A stretch of 32,149 nucleotides of DNA from an uncultured Clostridia bacterium (GTDB taxonomy: Bacteria; Bacillota; Clostridia; Oscillospirales; Acutalibacteraceae): contig CAMHAV010000016.1 of NCBI GenBank assembly GCA_946182865.1, positions 1 to 32,149 of the forward strand, in the 5' to 3' direction. The first letter of the stretch is position 1, and every line of letters begins with the position of its first letter. Position numbers and translations under genes: made by a program. Below the pieces are notes generated by a model, which saw nothing but the letters and a program-made list of their open reading frames with translations, was not told where the DNA came from and did not search any database. Positions 1 to 7,668 of the stretch are shown here, piece after piece.

Positions 1-111
1 ACCCGCTAGGGAGCCTTGCCCCCTAGGACCCCGCGCTCGCATTCGCTCGCTAGTTGCGCTTCGCTTTTTCTTCTTTTTTCTTTTTTTGTTTATTCCTACT
101 GCACTAAATTC
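1..111. repeat. Window-end repeat, left copy
   Basis: A GC-rich stretch whose 26 bases at 30-55 are the exact reverse complement of 32006-32031 at the other end of the window. Similar GCGCT-rich and poly-pyrimidine sequence continues to about position 87 and also has a counterpart on the right. No gene is visible here. It lies just downstream of the RNase M5-like gene on the minus strand. I infer a dispersed intergenic repeat. Confidence 0.75.
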
Positions 112-708
112 TCATGTCCCGTCTCTGAAAAGCGCCTCAAATTCCTCACGCGTCATGTAATCATTGATAACCCCCAGCAGCGCCTTGGTCGTCATATGCG
201 CGGGAAGCCCCAGCCATGCCAGCAGTTCGGCACGCCGTGCCGCGCTGTTCTCACCGCCCGACAGACCCGCCCGAAAGAAATCCGCCTGTGTAATGGGCTG
301 TGCCGCGACTGCGGAGGGGGCGGCGGTTTCATCGCAGATCACGCCCGCCTTTTGCAGTGCGGCCAGCAGTACCTCGGTCGGCATCCCCTCCACGCCGAGC
401 TTGCCCTCCTTGGAACGCTCGGTCTTGCGCCGTTCCTTGCCCTCGATGTCGGGAATGTAGGCGTGCCTGATCTGCTGAGGCGGTATGCAGGATTGTAAAT
501 GGTTGCGGATGACAAAGCCCGCCGCGTCGCTGTCGGTCAGCACCAGCAATCCGCGGGTGCGCGCGAGATGGCGCAGCATGTTCATTTTCTCTTTGTTTTT
601 AAAAATGCCGAAGCCGTCGGTGGTGATAATCAGCCCGTCGATCAGGCTGCTCAGGCGGATCTTGTCGTAACGTCCCTCGACGATGACGGCTTCTTTGACC
701 CGGATCAT
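112..708 (-). CDS. RNase M5-like Toprim protein (DUF4093 C-terminus)
   Basis: This 198-residue protein starts with a Toprim domain: VEGRYDK near residue 10 carries the catalytic Glu, and LTDSDAAG near residue 56 carries the DxD pair. The stretch HAYIPDIEGKERRK followed by GKLGVEG resembles the ribonuclease M5 family, which matures 5S rRNA in Firmicutes. The C-terminal part (PITQADFFRAGLSGG, then ARRAELLAWLGLP) matches what I recall of DUF4093. I chose the ATG at 708 because GGAGGTGACACG precedes it and because it forms an ATGA overlap with the holA stop; the reading frame stays open further upstream inside holA. Translational coupling to holA is likely. The Toprim assignment is firm, but activity on 5S rRNA is inference because no rRNA gene is in view. 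Confidence 0.85.
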   Translation of the reverse strand: MIRVKEAVIVEGRYDKIRLSSLIDGLIITTDGFGIFKNKEKMNMLRHLARTRGLLVLTDSDAAGFVIRNHLQSCIPPQQIRHAYIPDIEGKERRKTERSKEGKLGVEGMPTEVLLAALQKAGVICDETAAPSAVAAQPITQADFFRAGLSGGENSAARRAELLAWLGLPAHMTTKALLGVINDYMTREEFEALFRDGT

Positions 709-1754
709 CGTGTCACCTCCGCCGCCGCGAACATTTCCGCGAGGAGCTTTTCCATCAGAATCCTGCCGTCCACACGGCTGCTTTTGAGCGCCGCGTCGGT
801 TTCGCACAGCAGCGTGCACCAGCGGCACAGCAAGGCCACGGGATAGCGGCGGCAGTCGCGGAAAGAAAAGCTCAGCCGCTTCTCCTTGCCTTTGTATTCT
901 TCCCCGAAGATAGCCGCCATGTCGTCGGCGGTTTTGCTCTGCGCCGAAGCCAGCTTGGCACGGTAAAGGTCGATGAACGCGCCCGACATGATCGCCAGCA
1001 CCGCGACCGGTTCGGTTCTCTCGTCAAGGAGTTCCTCCATCACCTGATAGGCCTCGCGCCGTTTGCCCGCGATGACATTGGACGCAAGCAGATACCCTTT
1101 TACGTCCACGCTCTGGGTGGTGTTGCCGTCAATGGCGGCGCGGGTAATCTGACCGCTGCAAAGGGAATGCAGCTTGCTCAGTTCGCTGAGCAGGTTGGTA
1201 ATATCGGTGCCGCAGCGCTCTACCAGATAGGCCGCGTCGGCGCGGGAAATCCGTGCGCCCATTTCCTTGGCGGCGGCCAGCAGAATGTCCGTGATTTCAG
1301 CAGCAGTGGGCGTTTTGCAGTTGACGACGGTGCCGGCTTTTTTGATGAGCGAACGCATCGCGCCCTGTTTGTCCCCGCTTTTCGCGGAGGCTTTGACCGA
1401 CACGTTGAAAAAAATCAGCACGCAGGTGTCGTAAAGCGACCCGAGCAGCGTTTCAAGCTTGCGGTACTGCTCCGCGCCGATGGCAGCCGCGTCGAGATCC
1501 TTAACCACTACCATGCGGCGGTCGGTCATCATGGGCAGCAGTTCGGCGGCGGCGGCGATTTCATCCACGCTGCATGTGCTGCCGTCGAATTCGGTGTAGT
1601 TGAACTCCGGCATGAAGGTTGGCATAAAGGCTTTCTTTAATTGCTCCAGACTGCGGCGGCGCAGATATCCGTCATCCCCCGTAATCAAATAAACGGGAGA
1701 TGGCTTTCCGGCCGCGATATGCCCCTCTAAGGCGGCGTAGTTGATTTCACTCAT
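705..1754 (-). CDS. holA: DNA polymerase III subunit delta (HolA)
   Basis: This 349-residue protein is close to the usual 330-350 residue length of the family. It opens with the delta-subunit signature PVYLITGDDGYLRRRSLEQL near residues 19-38. It then has the long RarA/AAA+-like fold with ADAAYLVERCGTDITNLLSELSKL in the middle and an alpha-helical C-terminal domain. Delta opens the beta sliding clamp and is part of the clamp loader at the replication fork. The start is ATG preceded by AAAGAGG. A sigma-A promoter lies about 70 bases upstream and reads toward the gene. It is the first gene of a two-gene unit with the RNase M5-like gene. Confidence 0.93.
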   Translation of the reverse strand: MSEINYAALEGHIAAGKPSPVYLITGDDGYLRRRSLEQLKKAFMPTFMPEFNYTEFDGSTCSVDEIAAAAELLPMMTDRRMVVVKDLDAAAIGAEQYRKLETLLGSLYDTCVLIFFNVSVKASAKSGDKQGAMRSLIKKAGTVVNCKTPTAAEITDILLAAAKEMGARISRADAAYLVERCGTDITNLLSELSKLHSLCSGQITRAAIDGNTTQSVDVKGYLLASNVIAGKRREAYQVMEELLDERTEPVAVLAIMSGAFIDLYRAKLASAQSKTADDMAAIFGEEYKGKEKRLSFSFRDCRRYPVALLCRWCTLLCETDAALKSSRVDGRILMEKLLAEMFAAAEVTR

Positions 1755-1773
1755 TGAAAAACCTCTTTAAAAA

Positions 1774-1801
1774 TGTGAAGTGTGAAATGTGAAATGTGAA
1801 A
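1774..1801. repeat. Tandem heptamer TGTGAAA x4
   Basis: Four head-to-tail 7-bp units (TGTGAAG, then three TGTGAAA) lie in the 5' untranslated region of holA, between its promoter and its ribosome binding site. On the holA transcript the unit reads TTTCACA. A 7-bp period is also seen in unrelated tracts near cysS. Copy number could vary between strains. Confidence 0.85.
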
Positions 1802-1806
1802 TTGTG

Positions 1807-1892
1807 CGATTGCTTCTATCTAAAGTATAGGATTTTATAGGCAGGTTGTCAAGGTCGTATGCAAATCAAAAAAGCAATCGTCCTATAAAATC
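1807..1892. promoter_or_regulatory. Interleaved inverted repeats around the holA promoter
   Basis: Two perfect inverted repeats are interleaved in the order A-B-A'-B'. A is CGATTGCTT at 1807-1815 and A' is AAGCAATCG at 1872-1880. B is GATTTTATAGG at 1831-1841 and B' is CCTATAAAATC at 1882-1892. Read from the holA side, one pair member lies upstream of -35 while the partners lie in the spacer and just past -10. They could be operator half-sites or a pseudoknot-forming RNA; I cannot tell which. Confidence 0.6.
1824..1852 (-). promoter_or_regulatory. Sigma-A promoter of holA
   Basis: On the minus strand TTGACA (1852-1847) is followed after exactly 17 bases by TATACT (1829-1824). The predicted start lies around 1817, giving a leader of about 60 bases that contains the TGTGAAA heptamers. 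Confidence 0.85.
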
Positions 1893-1913
1893 ACATCTCA
1901 CTCACCAGCATTA

Positions 1914-2225
1914 GCAGGATGTCCTGCTATAAAAATCAAAATAAATCTATATCCTCCTACTCGGTTACAAAAGAGTTACAATCTATTCATGACAAACCCC
2001 ATCGCGCCAATTGCGCGGGTTGCCAGCACGAACGGGGTCACTTTCATCAACGGTGATAGCTCTGTCAACGGGGCTGCCTCCATCAACGGAGCTGCCGCTG
2101 GCAATATTCGCCCCCGTCGCGTGCATCGGGGCAAAAGCCCTGTTGCGGGAGGGGAAGATACCCTCTTTATAAAAAGCTAAAATGCGGCAAATGCTCCAGC
2201 CTGTATTGGCCCGCGCCCCGCGCCA
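1914..2225 (+). repeat. Dispersed intergenic repeat, copy A (18-bp internal units)
   Basis: About 310 bases here match the reverse complement of 26492-26827. Shared landmarks in order are a short palindrome (GCAGGATGTCCTGC here), an A-rich stretch, GTTACAA, ATGAC, CAATTGCGCGG, three 18-bp units built on (A/G)TCAACGG, a CGCCCCCG block, GTGCATCG, GCAAAAGCCC, AAAATGCGGC and TGCTCCAGCCT. A 63-codon frame is open at 1989-2180, but the two copies differ at all codon positions and are frame-shifted upstream, so I treat the element as non-coding. Confidence 0.8.
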
Positions 2226-2346
2226 AGGCAGGTTCCAAAACCGGCCCTCAGCAAAAAAACGAAACGGTCCCCCTTTACAGAATGCCAAATCCCAATTACA
2301 AAAAATTAAAAAAAACCGGATTTTGCCGCTTTTTTCAGCCAAAATA
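2226..2346. other. AT-rich gap upstream of hisS, nothing recognised
   Basis: Between repeat copy A and the hisS promoter I see A-rich sequence with no convincing gene, hairpin terminator or riboswitch. Confidence 0.5.
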
Positions 2347-2375
2347 TTGCAATTGTCACTTGCAAATGCTATAAT
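2347..2375 (+). promoter_or_regulatory. Sigma-A promoter of the hisS operon
   Basis: TTGCAA (2347-2352), a 17-base spacer and TATAAT (2370-2375) stand about 50 bases before the hisS start. No T-box or other leader fits in the short space, so hisS seems to be driven directly. Confidence 0.85.
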
Positions 2376-2427
2376 TATATGATAATACAAGTTTACTATG
2401 GCTTTCAAAGAAAGGATTTGAACCCAA

Positions 2428-3804
2428 ATGGCACTGATTACCAAATCAATCAAAGGCACGCAGGACGTGCTTCCGTCCGAGAGCTATAAATGGCAGTATG
2501 TAGAGAAAGTCTGCCTTGAAACGGCGCGGCTGCACGGCTACAGCGAGATTCGCACGCCCGTGTTTGAACACACCGAACTTTTCACCCGCGGCGTGGGCGA
2601 TACCACCGATGTGGTGCAGAAGGAAATGTACACCTTCAACGACCGCGGCAACCGTTCGCTGTCGCTGCGTCCCGAAATGACCGCTTCCGCCGTCCGTTCG
2701 GCCATCGAACACGGCCTGATCAATGACGCGCTGCCGGTCAAGGACTGCTATGTGGCTTCCTGCTACCGCGCGGAAAAACCGCAGGCGGGACGTATGCGTG
2801 AATTCCACCAGTTCGGCGTGGAGCTGTTCGGCGCGCCCTCTCCCGCCGCCGACGCGGAGATCATTTCGCTTGCCAACGCCACGCTCACGGAGCTGGGCAT
2901 TACAGGCTACACGCTGGAGATCAACTCCATCGGCTGCCCCGCCTGCCGCGCCGAATATCACAAGGCGCTCAAGGATTATTTTGAGGGCAAGAAGGAATGC
3001 CTTTGCGAAACCTGCCTTGACCGTCTGGAAAGAAACCCCATGCGCATTATTGACTGCAAGGTGCCGACCTGTCAGGAGGTCGCCAAGGATGCGCCGCGCA
3101 TGATCGACTACCTCTGCGACGACTGCCGCAGCCACTTCGACAGCGTCAAGCAATACCTCGACGCGATGGGCATTGCCTACACCGTCAATCCCTCCATCGT
3201 GCGCGGACTGGATTATTACACCCGCACGGTGTTTGAATTCATCTCCTCTGACCTCGGCGCACAGTCCACCATCTGCGGCGGCGGCCGTTATGACGGGCTG
3301 TTCAAGCAGCTCGGCGGCCCCGATACGCCCTCTCTCGGCTTCGGCATGGGTCTGGAACGCGTCATGCTGGTCATGGAAGCGCAGGGCGTGACATTCCCCG
3401 AACCCGAAAAAACGACGATTTACCTTGCCCCGATGGGCGAAGCGGCGATGGTAAAATGCATGGAGCTTTGCGCCAAGCTGCGCGAGGAAGGCTTCTCGGC
3501 GCAGACCGACCTCAACGGCCGTTCGGTCAAGGCGCAGATGAAATACGCCAACAAGCTGGGCGTAAAATACACCGTCGTCATCGGTGACAGCGAACTGGAA
3601 TCCGGCATCGTGAAGCTCAAAAACATGGAGAGCGGCGAGCAGACCGAAGTGACGATGGACACCGGCATTATCGAATCGCTCTATGACCTCGGCATCAGCG
3701 ACACCATGGCGCGTCTCAACGAGACGGTAGCCGCTTTTGAGGGCATGGCGGGTCTTGACAAGCTGCTGGGCGGTCAAAGCGACGAAAGCGGCGACGAGGC
3801 GTAA
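2428..3804 (+). CDS. hisS: Histidyl-tRNA synthetase
   Basis: This 458-residue class II synthetase charges tRNA-His in the cytoplasm. Motif 1 runs through SLRPEMTASAVRSAIEHGL near residues 77-95. Motif 2 with the ATP-binding Arg is YRAEKPQAGRMREFHQFGVE near 112-131. The histidine-specific motif VRGLDYYTRTVFEF is near 258-271, CGGGRYDGL follows, and motif 3 is GFGMGLERVM near 305. The C-terminal anticodon-binding domain ends in a short acidic tail. The length is slightly above the ~420-430 typical of the family. AAAGAAAGGATTTG precedes the ATG. It heads a long co-directional run of genes. Confidence 0.97.
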   Translation: MALITKSIKGTQDVLPSESYKWQYVEKVCLETARLHGYSEIRTPVFEHTELFTRGVGDTTDVVQKEMYTFNDRGNRSLSLRPEMTASAVRSAIEHGLINDALPVKDCYVASCYRAEKPQAGRMREFHQFGVELFGAPSPAADAEIISLANATLTELGITGYTLEINSIGCPACRAEYHKALKDYFEGKKECLCETCLDRLERNPMRIIDCKVPTCQEVAKDAPRMIDYLCDDCRSHFDSVKQYLDAMGIAYTVNPSIVRGLDYYTRTVFEFISSDLGAQSTICGGGRYDGLFKQLGGPDTPSLGFGMGLERVMLVMEAQGVTFPEPEKTTIYLAPMGEAAMVKCMELCAKLREEGFSAQTDLNGRSVKAQMKYANKLGVKYTVVIGDSELESGIVKLKNMESGEQTEVTMDTGIIESLYDLGISDTMARLNETVAAFEGMAGLDKLLGGQSDESGDEA

Positions 3805-3822
3805 TACGGGGAGGCGTTGACG

Positions 3823-4578
3823 ATGATAACCGGCCGACCGTTCGGCGGCGAGCCGAGCGAGCTTTGCGAGGCATTCGCGGATTATTTTGACTGCGACTGC
3901 ATCTATTTTCCGGTCATGCAGGACCCGCGTCCCATTCTGGACGTGTTTCATAAAGCGGTCGCGGACAGCGAGGGGAACGGAATCGTTCCCGTGCTGATTG
4001 CCGTGGACGACAATCTTGCGGAAGCCATTGCCTTGAATGAGAGCGGAGACGAATGCGATACGCTTTCCGAGCTGAACAAAGAAGCGATGGCCGCGTATCG
4101 GAAGACATTGATTGCGGAGGCCGACAGACAAACCGCCGAGCGTTTCTTTCATGAGGCGATGGACGCATACGGACTTGACCCGTGCGGCGAAATCGCGGAC
4201 GGCGAAGCGCTGCGGGAGCCGGAGCTTTGCGCGGACTACTGTGAAACCCTTCTGGTGCGCATCCCCGTGACAGCGCCGTGGCAGGTTGCGGCATGGCTGC
4301 CCATGGGCAACTGGAACGACTGCCCTCCGCCGCCGGTCATGATCGCGGTCACAAAGAAATGGCAGGAGGACAGCGGCGCGGTGATTTGCCATGTGACCGG
4401 CGACAGCATCGACTATCGGGTGCCGCATCCTCTGAAAGATGAGACGTCCGTGCGGACGCTGGCGGAGGAACATGAGCTGTTCTGTCCCTACTGCCTGGAA
4501 AACACGCCGTCCTGCACGCGCGGGGCATGGATGGACAGCCTGACCCAATCGACGGTCTGGCATTTTTGGTGGGATTGA
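3823..4578 (+). CDS. DUF4253 domain protein
   Basis: This 251-residue cytosolic protein has a C-terminal domain that I recognise as DUF4253. Its marks are a PW-x4-WLPMGNWNDCPPPPV block near residues 150-170, a VTKKWQEDSGAVICHVTGDSIDY-like strand-rich stretch, a CPYC pair, and the terminal VWHFWWD. The family has no established biochemical role that I know of; members often sit among immunity-like or hypothetical genes. I prefer the ATG at 3823 over the in-frame TTG six bases upstream, because GGGGAGG then has 8 bases of spacing instead of 2. It lies 18 bases after hisS and 1 base before the next gene, so it is probably co-transcribed. Confidence 0.8.
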   Translation: MITGRPFGGEPSELCEAFADYFDCDCIYFPVMQDPRPILDVFHKAVADSEGNGIVPVLIAVDDNLAEAIALNESGDECDTLSELNKEAMAAYRKTLIAEADRQTAERFFHEAMDAYGLDPCGEIADGEALREPELCADYCETLLVRIPVTAPWQVAAWLPMGNWNDCPPPPVMIAVTKKWQEDSGAVICHVTGDSIDYRVPHPLKDETSVRTLAEEHELFCPYCLENTPSCTRGAWMDSLTQSTVWHFWWD

Positions 4579-4579
4579 T

Positions 4580-4981
4580 ATGAGTACCAAACGCAAACGA
4601 ATCACAGCGGCGGTCTGTTTTGCGGCGCTGCTGGGAGTGGAAATCCTCATCGGTCGTTTTGCGCACGGGTTTGTGCGCGCCTACATCGGGGATGTGCTGG
4701 TGATACCGCTGCTGTACTGCTTTGTGCGGGTGTTTTACGTCCGCCGGAGCGTATGGCTGCCCGCCGCCGTGGGCAGTCTGGGCATTCTCGCGGAGCTGCT
4801 GCAATATTTGCGTCTGTGTGACGTACTGGGCATACCGCGAGGCAGTCTGCTTGGCATTCTGCTCGGCTCGTCGGCCGACTGGAGCGATATGCTCTGCTAT
4901 GCCGCCGGCACCGCGCTGATTTATCTGACCGAATATTGCTTCTTTTTCTATAGCGATAAGAAAAGAGAGAAACCATGCTGA
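4580..4981 (+). CDS. DUF2809 family membrane protein
   Basis: The 133-residue protein has four predicted hydrophobic segments. It carries the family pattern of HGFVRAYIGDVLVIPLLYC near residues 29-47, AELLQYLRL in the middle, and LGSSADWSDMLCYAAGTAL near 95-115. This matches what I recall of DUF2809, an integral membrane family of unknown function that is loosely VanZ-like. It ends in a lysine-rich cytosolic tail (KKREKPC). The start ATG follows the DUF4253 stop by one base, and the stop overlaps the next start by 7 bases, indicating one operon. Confidence 0.78.
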   Translation: MSTKRKRITAAVCFAALLGVEILIGRFAHGFVRAYIGDVLVIPLLYCFVRVFYVRRSVWLPAAVGSLGILAELLQYLRLCDVLGIPRGSLLGILLGSSADWSDMLCYAAGTALIYLTEYCFFFYSDKKREKPC

Positions 4982-5424
4982 AACGATATCAATTCGGATT
5001 TGACATACCGGCGCTGCTGCTGTTTCTGGCGGTCATGGCGCCCAATCTGATCTGGTTTGCGGTTCCCGCGCCGCAGGATATTCTGCGCAATATGTCAGTC
5101 ACGCCCACGGTGGATAGGATTGGTTCCGTGTGTCAGGTCGCGATGATCGGCTCCCTGCTGGTGCTTCTCCGCAGGGAGAGGGAGCAATGCCTGCTTTCCC
5201 CGCTGAAAGCGGCTTCGCTGGCCTGCGTATTGCTGTATTATGTCGGCTGGGCGCTTTACTATACCGGACTGACAGTGCCTTTGGTGGTTCTTCTGCTGAC
5301 GGTTCCGCCGTGTCTTTCGTTTCTCCTGTTTGCGCTGGACAGAAAAAACGCCTTCGCGCTTTTCTTTGGCGCGGGTTTTACGGTCTGTCATCTGGTGTTC
5401 GCCATCGCGAATTTTATTATATAG
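4975..5424 (+). CDS. Four-helix membrane protein, function unknown
   Basis: The 149-residue protein begins with FDIPALLLFLAVMAPNLIWFA and has four hydrophobic helices separated by short loops. The motif PAPQDILRNMSVTP follows the first helix. I know similar short membrane proteins from Clostridia but no function for them. GAAAAGAGAGAAACC supplies the ribosome binding site inside the end of the DUF2809 gene, so translation is likely coupled to it. Confidence 0.7.
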   Translation: MLKRYQFGFDIPALLLFLAVMAPNLIWFAVPAPQDILRNMSVTPTVDRIGSVCQVAMIGSLLVLLRREREQCLLSPLKAASLACVLLYYVGWALYYTGLTVPLVVLLLTVPPCLSFLLFALDRKNAFALFFGAGFTVCHLVFAIANFII

Positions 5425-5456
5425 CATTTTGCATCTATTTTTTACATTATTAGGAA

Positions 5457-6707
5457 GTGAAACAAACGACGGTGAAGGAACCTCAAAAAATACAGGAATC
5501 CCGTCTGCCGGTGATTTCCGCTGCGGTGATTCTGGGAATTATCGGGCTGAATGAGCTGCTGCTGACGGGAGATTTCTCGAGTACCTATGTGGACGAACTG
5601 CTGACGGTGCCGTTTCTGTGCTGTCTGCTGCGGAGTGTCAGACCCCGCCTCAAGGGGCGGCTGATACTGCCGTCGTTTTTGCTGCTGCTGTGCGGCTTTG
5701 AACAGATGGTCTGCTTCTTCTGGGATTACGGTTCCCTGTTTCCAAAGGGAGAGAGCGCCTACCGCATGCTGCGGCGGTCGCTGCATTACGGCAAGGTGTT
5801 TTTGATCTTCGCGGTGGGCGCGGCAGGCTATTGTGTCCTCAACGCGCTGGCCAATTGGTTTGGACAGCTCATGAAGAAAAAGACCTCGCCGCGCGACAGA
5901 ATCATGCTGCGGGTGAAAGTCGCCTGTCTGACAACGGCGCTGGTGATGAGCGTCGTTTATGTGGTGTGGGAGAACAACGCCATCGAGGTGTCCTATTATA
6001 CCTATGAAACCGGGCGCTCCGTGTCGGGAACTCCTTTTCGCATCGTGCAGGTTACCGATCTTCACAACAAGGCTTTCGGCGCGGATTCGTGGTATCTTCT
6101 GGACGTCATTCGCCGCACCGATCCCGATATCATCGTGATGACGGGCGATCTGGTGGACCGCAACCGCACGGATATCCCGCTCGGCATCAATTTCATGCAG
6201 CATGCGGCGGAGATAGCTCCCACCTATTTTGTCTGCGGCAACCATGAGCAGGGACTCCCCAAGGAAGAATACGATTTTCTGATGAACGGCATTGAAGCGT
6301 CGGGATGCGCCGTGATGCAAAACGAATGGGTGCCCCTGAACTGCGGGGACTTTGACTGCAATCTCATCGGTCTGCGCTTTGCGCGTCTCACCGACGGCAC
6401 GCTCGACGAGATCATGCCGCAAAACGACAATCTGAATATCCTGCTGGCGCACGCGCCCGATTACCTCGATTATTACGCGGCGCGGGACATTGATCTGGTC
6501 TTTTCCGGACACGCTCACGGCGGACAGTTCCGCATTCCCTTTGTGGGCGGCGTTTACGCGCCGGGGCAGGGCTTCTGGCCGAAATACACCGAGGGCGTTT
6601 ATCAACAGGGGAATACCACTATGGTGGTCAGTCGCGGCCTTGGCAACAGCGTCATTCCCGTGAGGCTCAATAACCGCCCCGAAATTGTGGTGATGGATCT
6701 GGTGTGA
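5457..6707 (+). CDS. Membrane-anchored metallophosphoesterase (YkuE/YaeI-like)
   Basis: The protein is about 416 residues. The first ~180 hold three or four membrane helices, and the rest is a calcineurin-type metallophosphoesterase. Metal ligands are visible in order: VTDLHN (DxH), MTGDLVDRN (GDxxDR), CGNHEQ (GNHE), LAHAPD, and FSGHAHGGQFRIP (GHxHGGQ). The GHAHGGQ plus PFVGGVYAPGQG ending is typical of the YkuE/YaeI/LpxG-like branch, whose known members act on lipid-linked or cell-envelope phosphoesters. The substrate here is unknown. The GTG start at 5457 has AGGA only 3 bases away, which is poor spacing, so the true start may be a nearby downstream GTG. Confidence 0.85.
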   Translation: MKQTTVKEPQKIQESRLPVISAAVILGIIGLNELLLTGDFSSTYVDELLTVPFLCCLLRSVRPRLKGRLILPSFLLLLCGFEQMVCFFWDYGSLFPKGESAYRMLRRSLHYGKVFLIFAVGAAGYCVLNALANWFGQLMKKKTSPRDRIMLRVKVACLTTALVMSVVYVVWENNAIEVSYYTYETGRSVSGTPFRIVQVTDLHNKAFGADSWYLLDVIRRTDPDIIVMTGDLVDRNRTDIPLGINFMQHAAEIAPTYFVCGNHEQGLPKEEYDFLMNGIEASGCAVMQNEWVPLNCGDFDCNLIGLRFARLTDGTLDEIMPQNDNLNILLAHAPDYLDYYAARDIDLVFSGHAHGGQFRIPFVGGVYAPGQGFWPKYTEGVYQQGNTTMVVSRGLGNSVIPVRLNNRPEIVVMDLV

Positions 6708-6738
6708 AAAAAGCACGCCCCGAAAGGAGGGAGAACCT

Positions 6739-7077
6739 ATGGATATCCATCGCTTTTTAGCGGAAAATGAGATTGCCGTCTATGCGGCGTTCGATGAGTC
6801 CGATCAAAGCTATACGATCGTCAAAAATCCGGCGGCGGCGCTTTCTTATTACACATTGTTCAATCAACTGGTGCTTTTAGGGGACGACGCCTATTGGCCG
6901 TCGGTCAGGAACCAGCCGCTATTGCCGCAGATGTGGGCGCAGGGCGATGTCCGATGCTGCGTATTTCCTGTGTCACCTGAGAAAACGGTCGCCCTGTTCT
7001 TTGAATGGTCATGTGACCGCGAGGAAATCTCTTCGCGCTGCCGTGCGCTGATGAAGCAGTTGCAGGAGGATTTTTAA
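6739..7077 (+). CDS. Hypothetical protein, 112 aa
   Basis: I do not recognise this protein. It is a soluble, mildly acidic 112-residue sequence with no signal peptide, membrane helix or repeated motif. It is preceded by a very strong GAAAGGAGGGAG ribosome binding site. It is followed after 2 bases by another unrecognised gene whose ribosome binding site (GCAGGAGG) lies inside its end, so the two are probably expressed together. Small size and pairing with an equally anonymous neighbour is seen for immunity or accessory proteins, but nothing in the sequence proves that. Confidence 0.65.
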   Translation: MDIHRFLAENEIAVYAAFDESDQSYTIVKNPAAALSYYTLFNQLVLLGDDAYWPSVRNQPLLPQMWAQGDVRCCVFPVSPEKTVALFFEWSCDREEISSRCRALMKQLQEDF

Positions 7078-7079
7078 CC

Positions 7080-7646
7080 ATGTATCATATCGTAATGCAA
7101 GATCGTTCTTTACCAATCGATCCGCAGCTGACGGAAGAACAGCAAGCGGAACAGCAGGTGAAATTTCAGTCCTTTCTGGCGGAATTGAAACAATCCCTTT
7201 ACGATCAGGTAAAAGAAAAGTACGATAATCAAGCGGTTGTATTGTCGTATCAATTATACGACGCGTGGTTTCATCCCATCACAACCATAAAGATCACAGA
7301 CAGATCTGATAATAACGTATGTTTTATTTATCATCGAAAGGAAATCACAGAAGCCTATTCTTTAGAAATATCCATAATCAGAGAAATCATGAATTTAATA
7401 ACTCTGTCCGGCGAAACAATGAAAAAGCCTGATTATCTCATGGATGTCCCCCCTGGGTATGATGGGTATGAGTACCGCATTTTTCTGTCTGACGGTAAGG
7501 ATGGGTATTATATTCCATGCAGCAATCTGGGATACGCTATGCGGCAAAAATTACCGAATGCGATGGTACTGATTGATTTGTTGAATGCTATCTTTTCTCT
7601 GTTAAAGGTAACCGGCGCAGACAGCGAATTCTTTAGAATCAGATAA
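7080..7646 (+). CDS. Hypothetical protein, 188 aa, AT-rich gene
   Basis: I do not recognise this soluble protein. Residues 17-50 are rich in Glu and Gln and look like a helix (TEEQQAEQQVKFQSF). The middle is alternating beta-like sequence and the end is a helix (AMVLIDLLNAIFSLLKV). Base composition is clearly lower in GC than in hisS or aspS on either side, and A/T-ending codons such as ATA and TTA are common. That could mean recent acquisition. The gene follows its neighbour by 2 bases with a good AGGAGG site. Confidence 0.65.
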   Translation: MYHIVMQDRSLPIDPQLTEEQQAEQQVKFQSFLAELKQSLYDQVKEKYDNQAVVLSYQLYDAWFHPITTIKITDRSDNNVCFIYHRKEITEAYSLEISIIREIMNLITLSGETMKKPDYLMDVPPGYDGYEYRIFLSDGKDGYYIPCSNLGYAMRQKLPNAMVLIDLLNAIFSLLKVTGADSEFFRIR

Positions 7647-7668
7647 AATTTTTTGGAGGAATGAAAAT

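Noticed and set aside
1989-2180. 63-codon frame with INGD/VNGA/INGA repeats, and its counterpart at 26629-26868
   Set aside because: The two copies differ at all codon positions, the upstream frame is shifted by one base, and copy B has a palindrome insertion that ends the reading frame. A non-coding repeat fits better.
2446-4650. A 734-codon open frame on the minus strand
   Set aside because: It lies opposite hisS and the DUF4253 gene, has no recognisable domain, and has the His/Arg/Val-rich composition typical of antisense frames in GC-rich genes.
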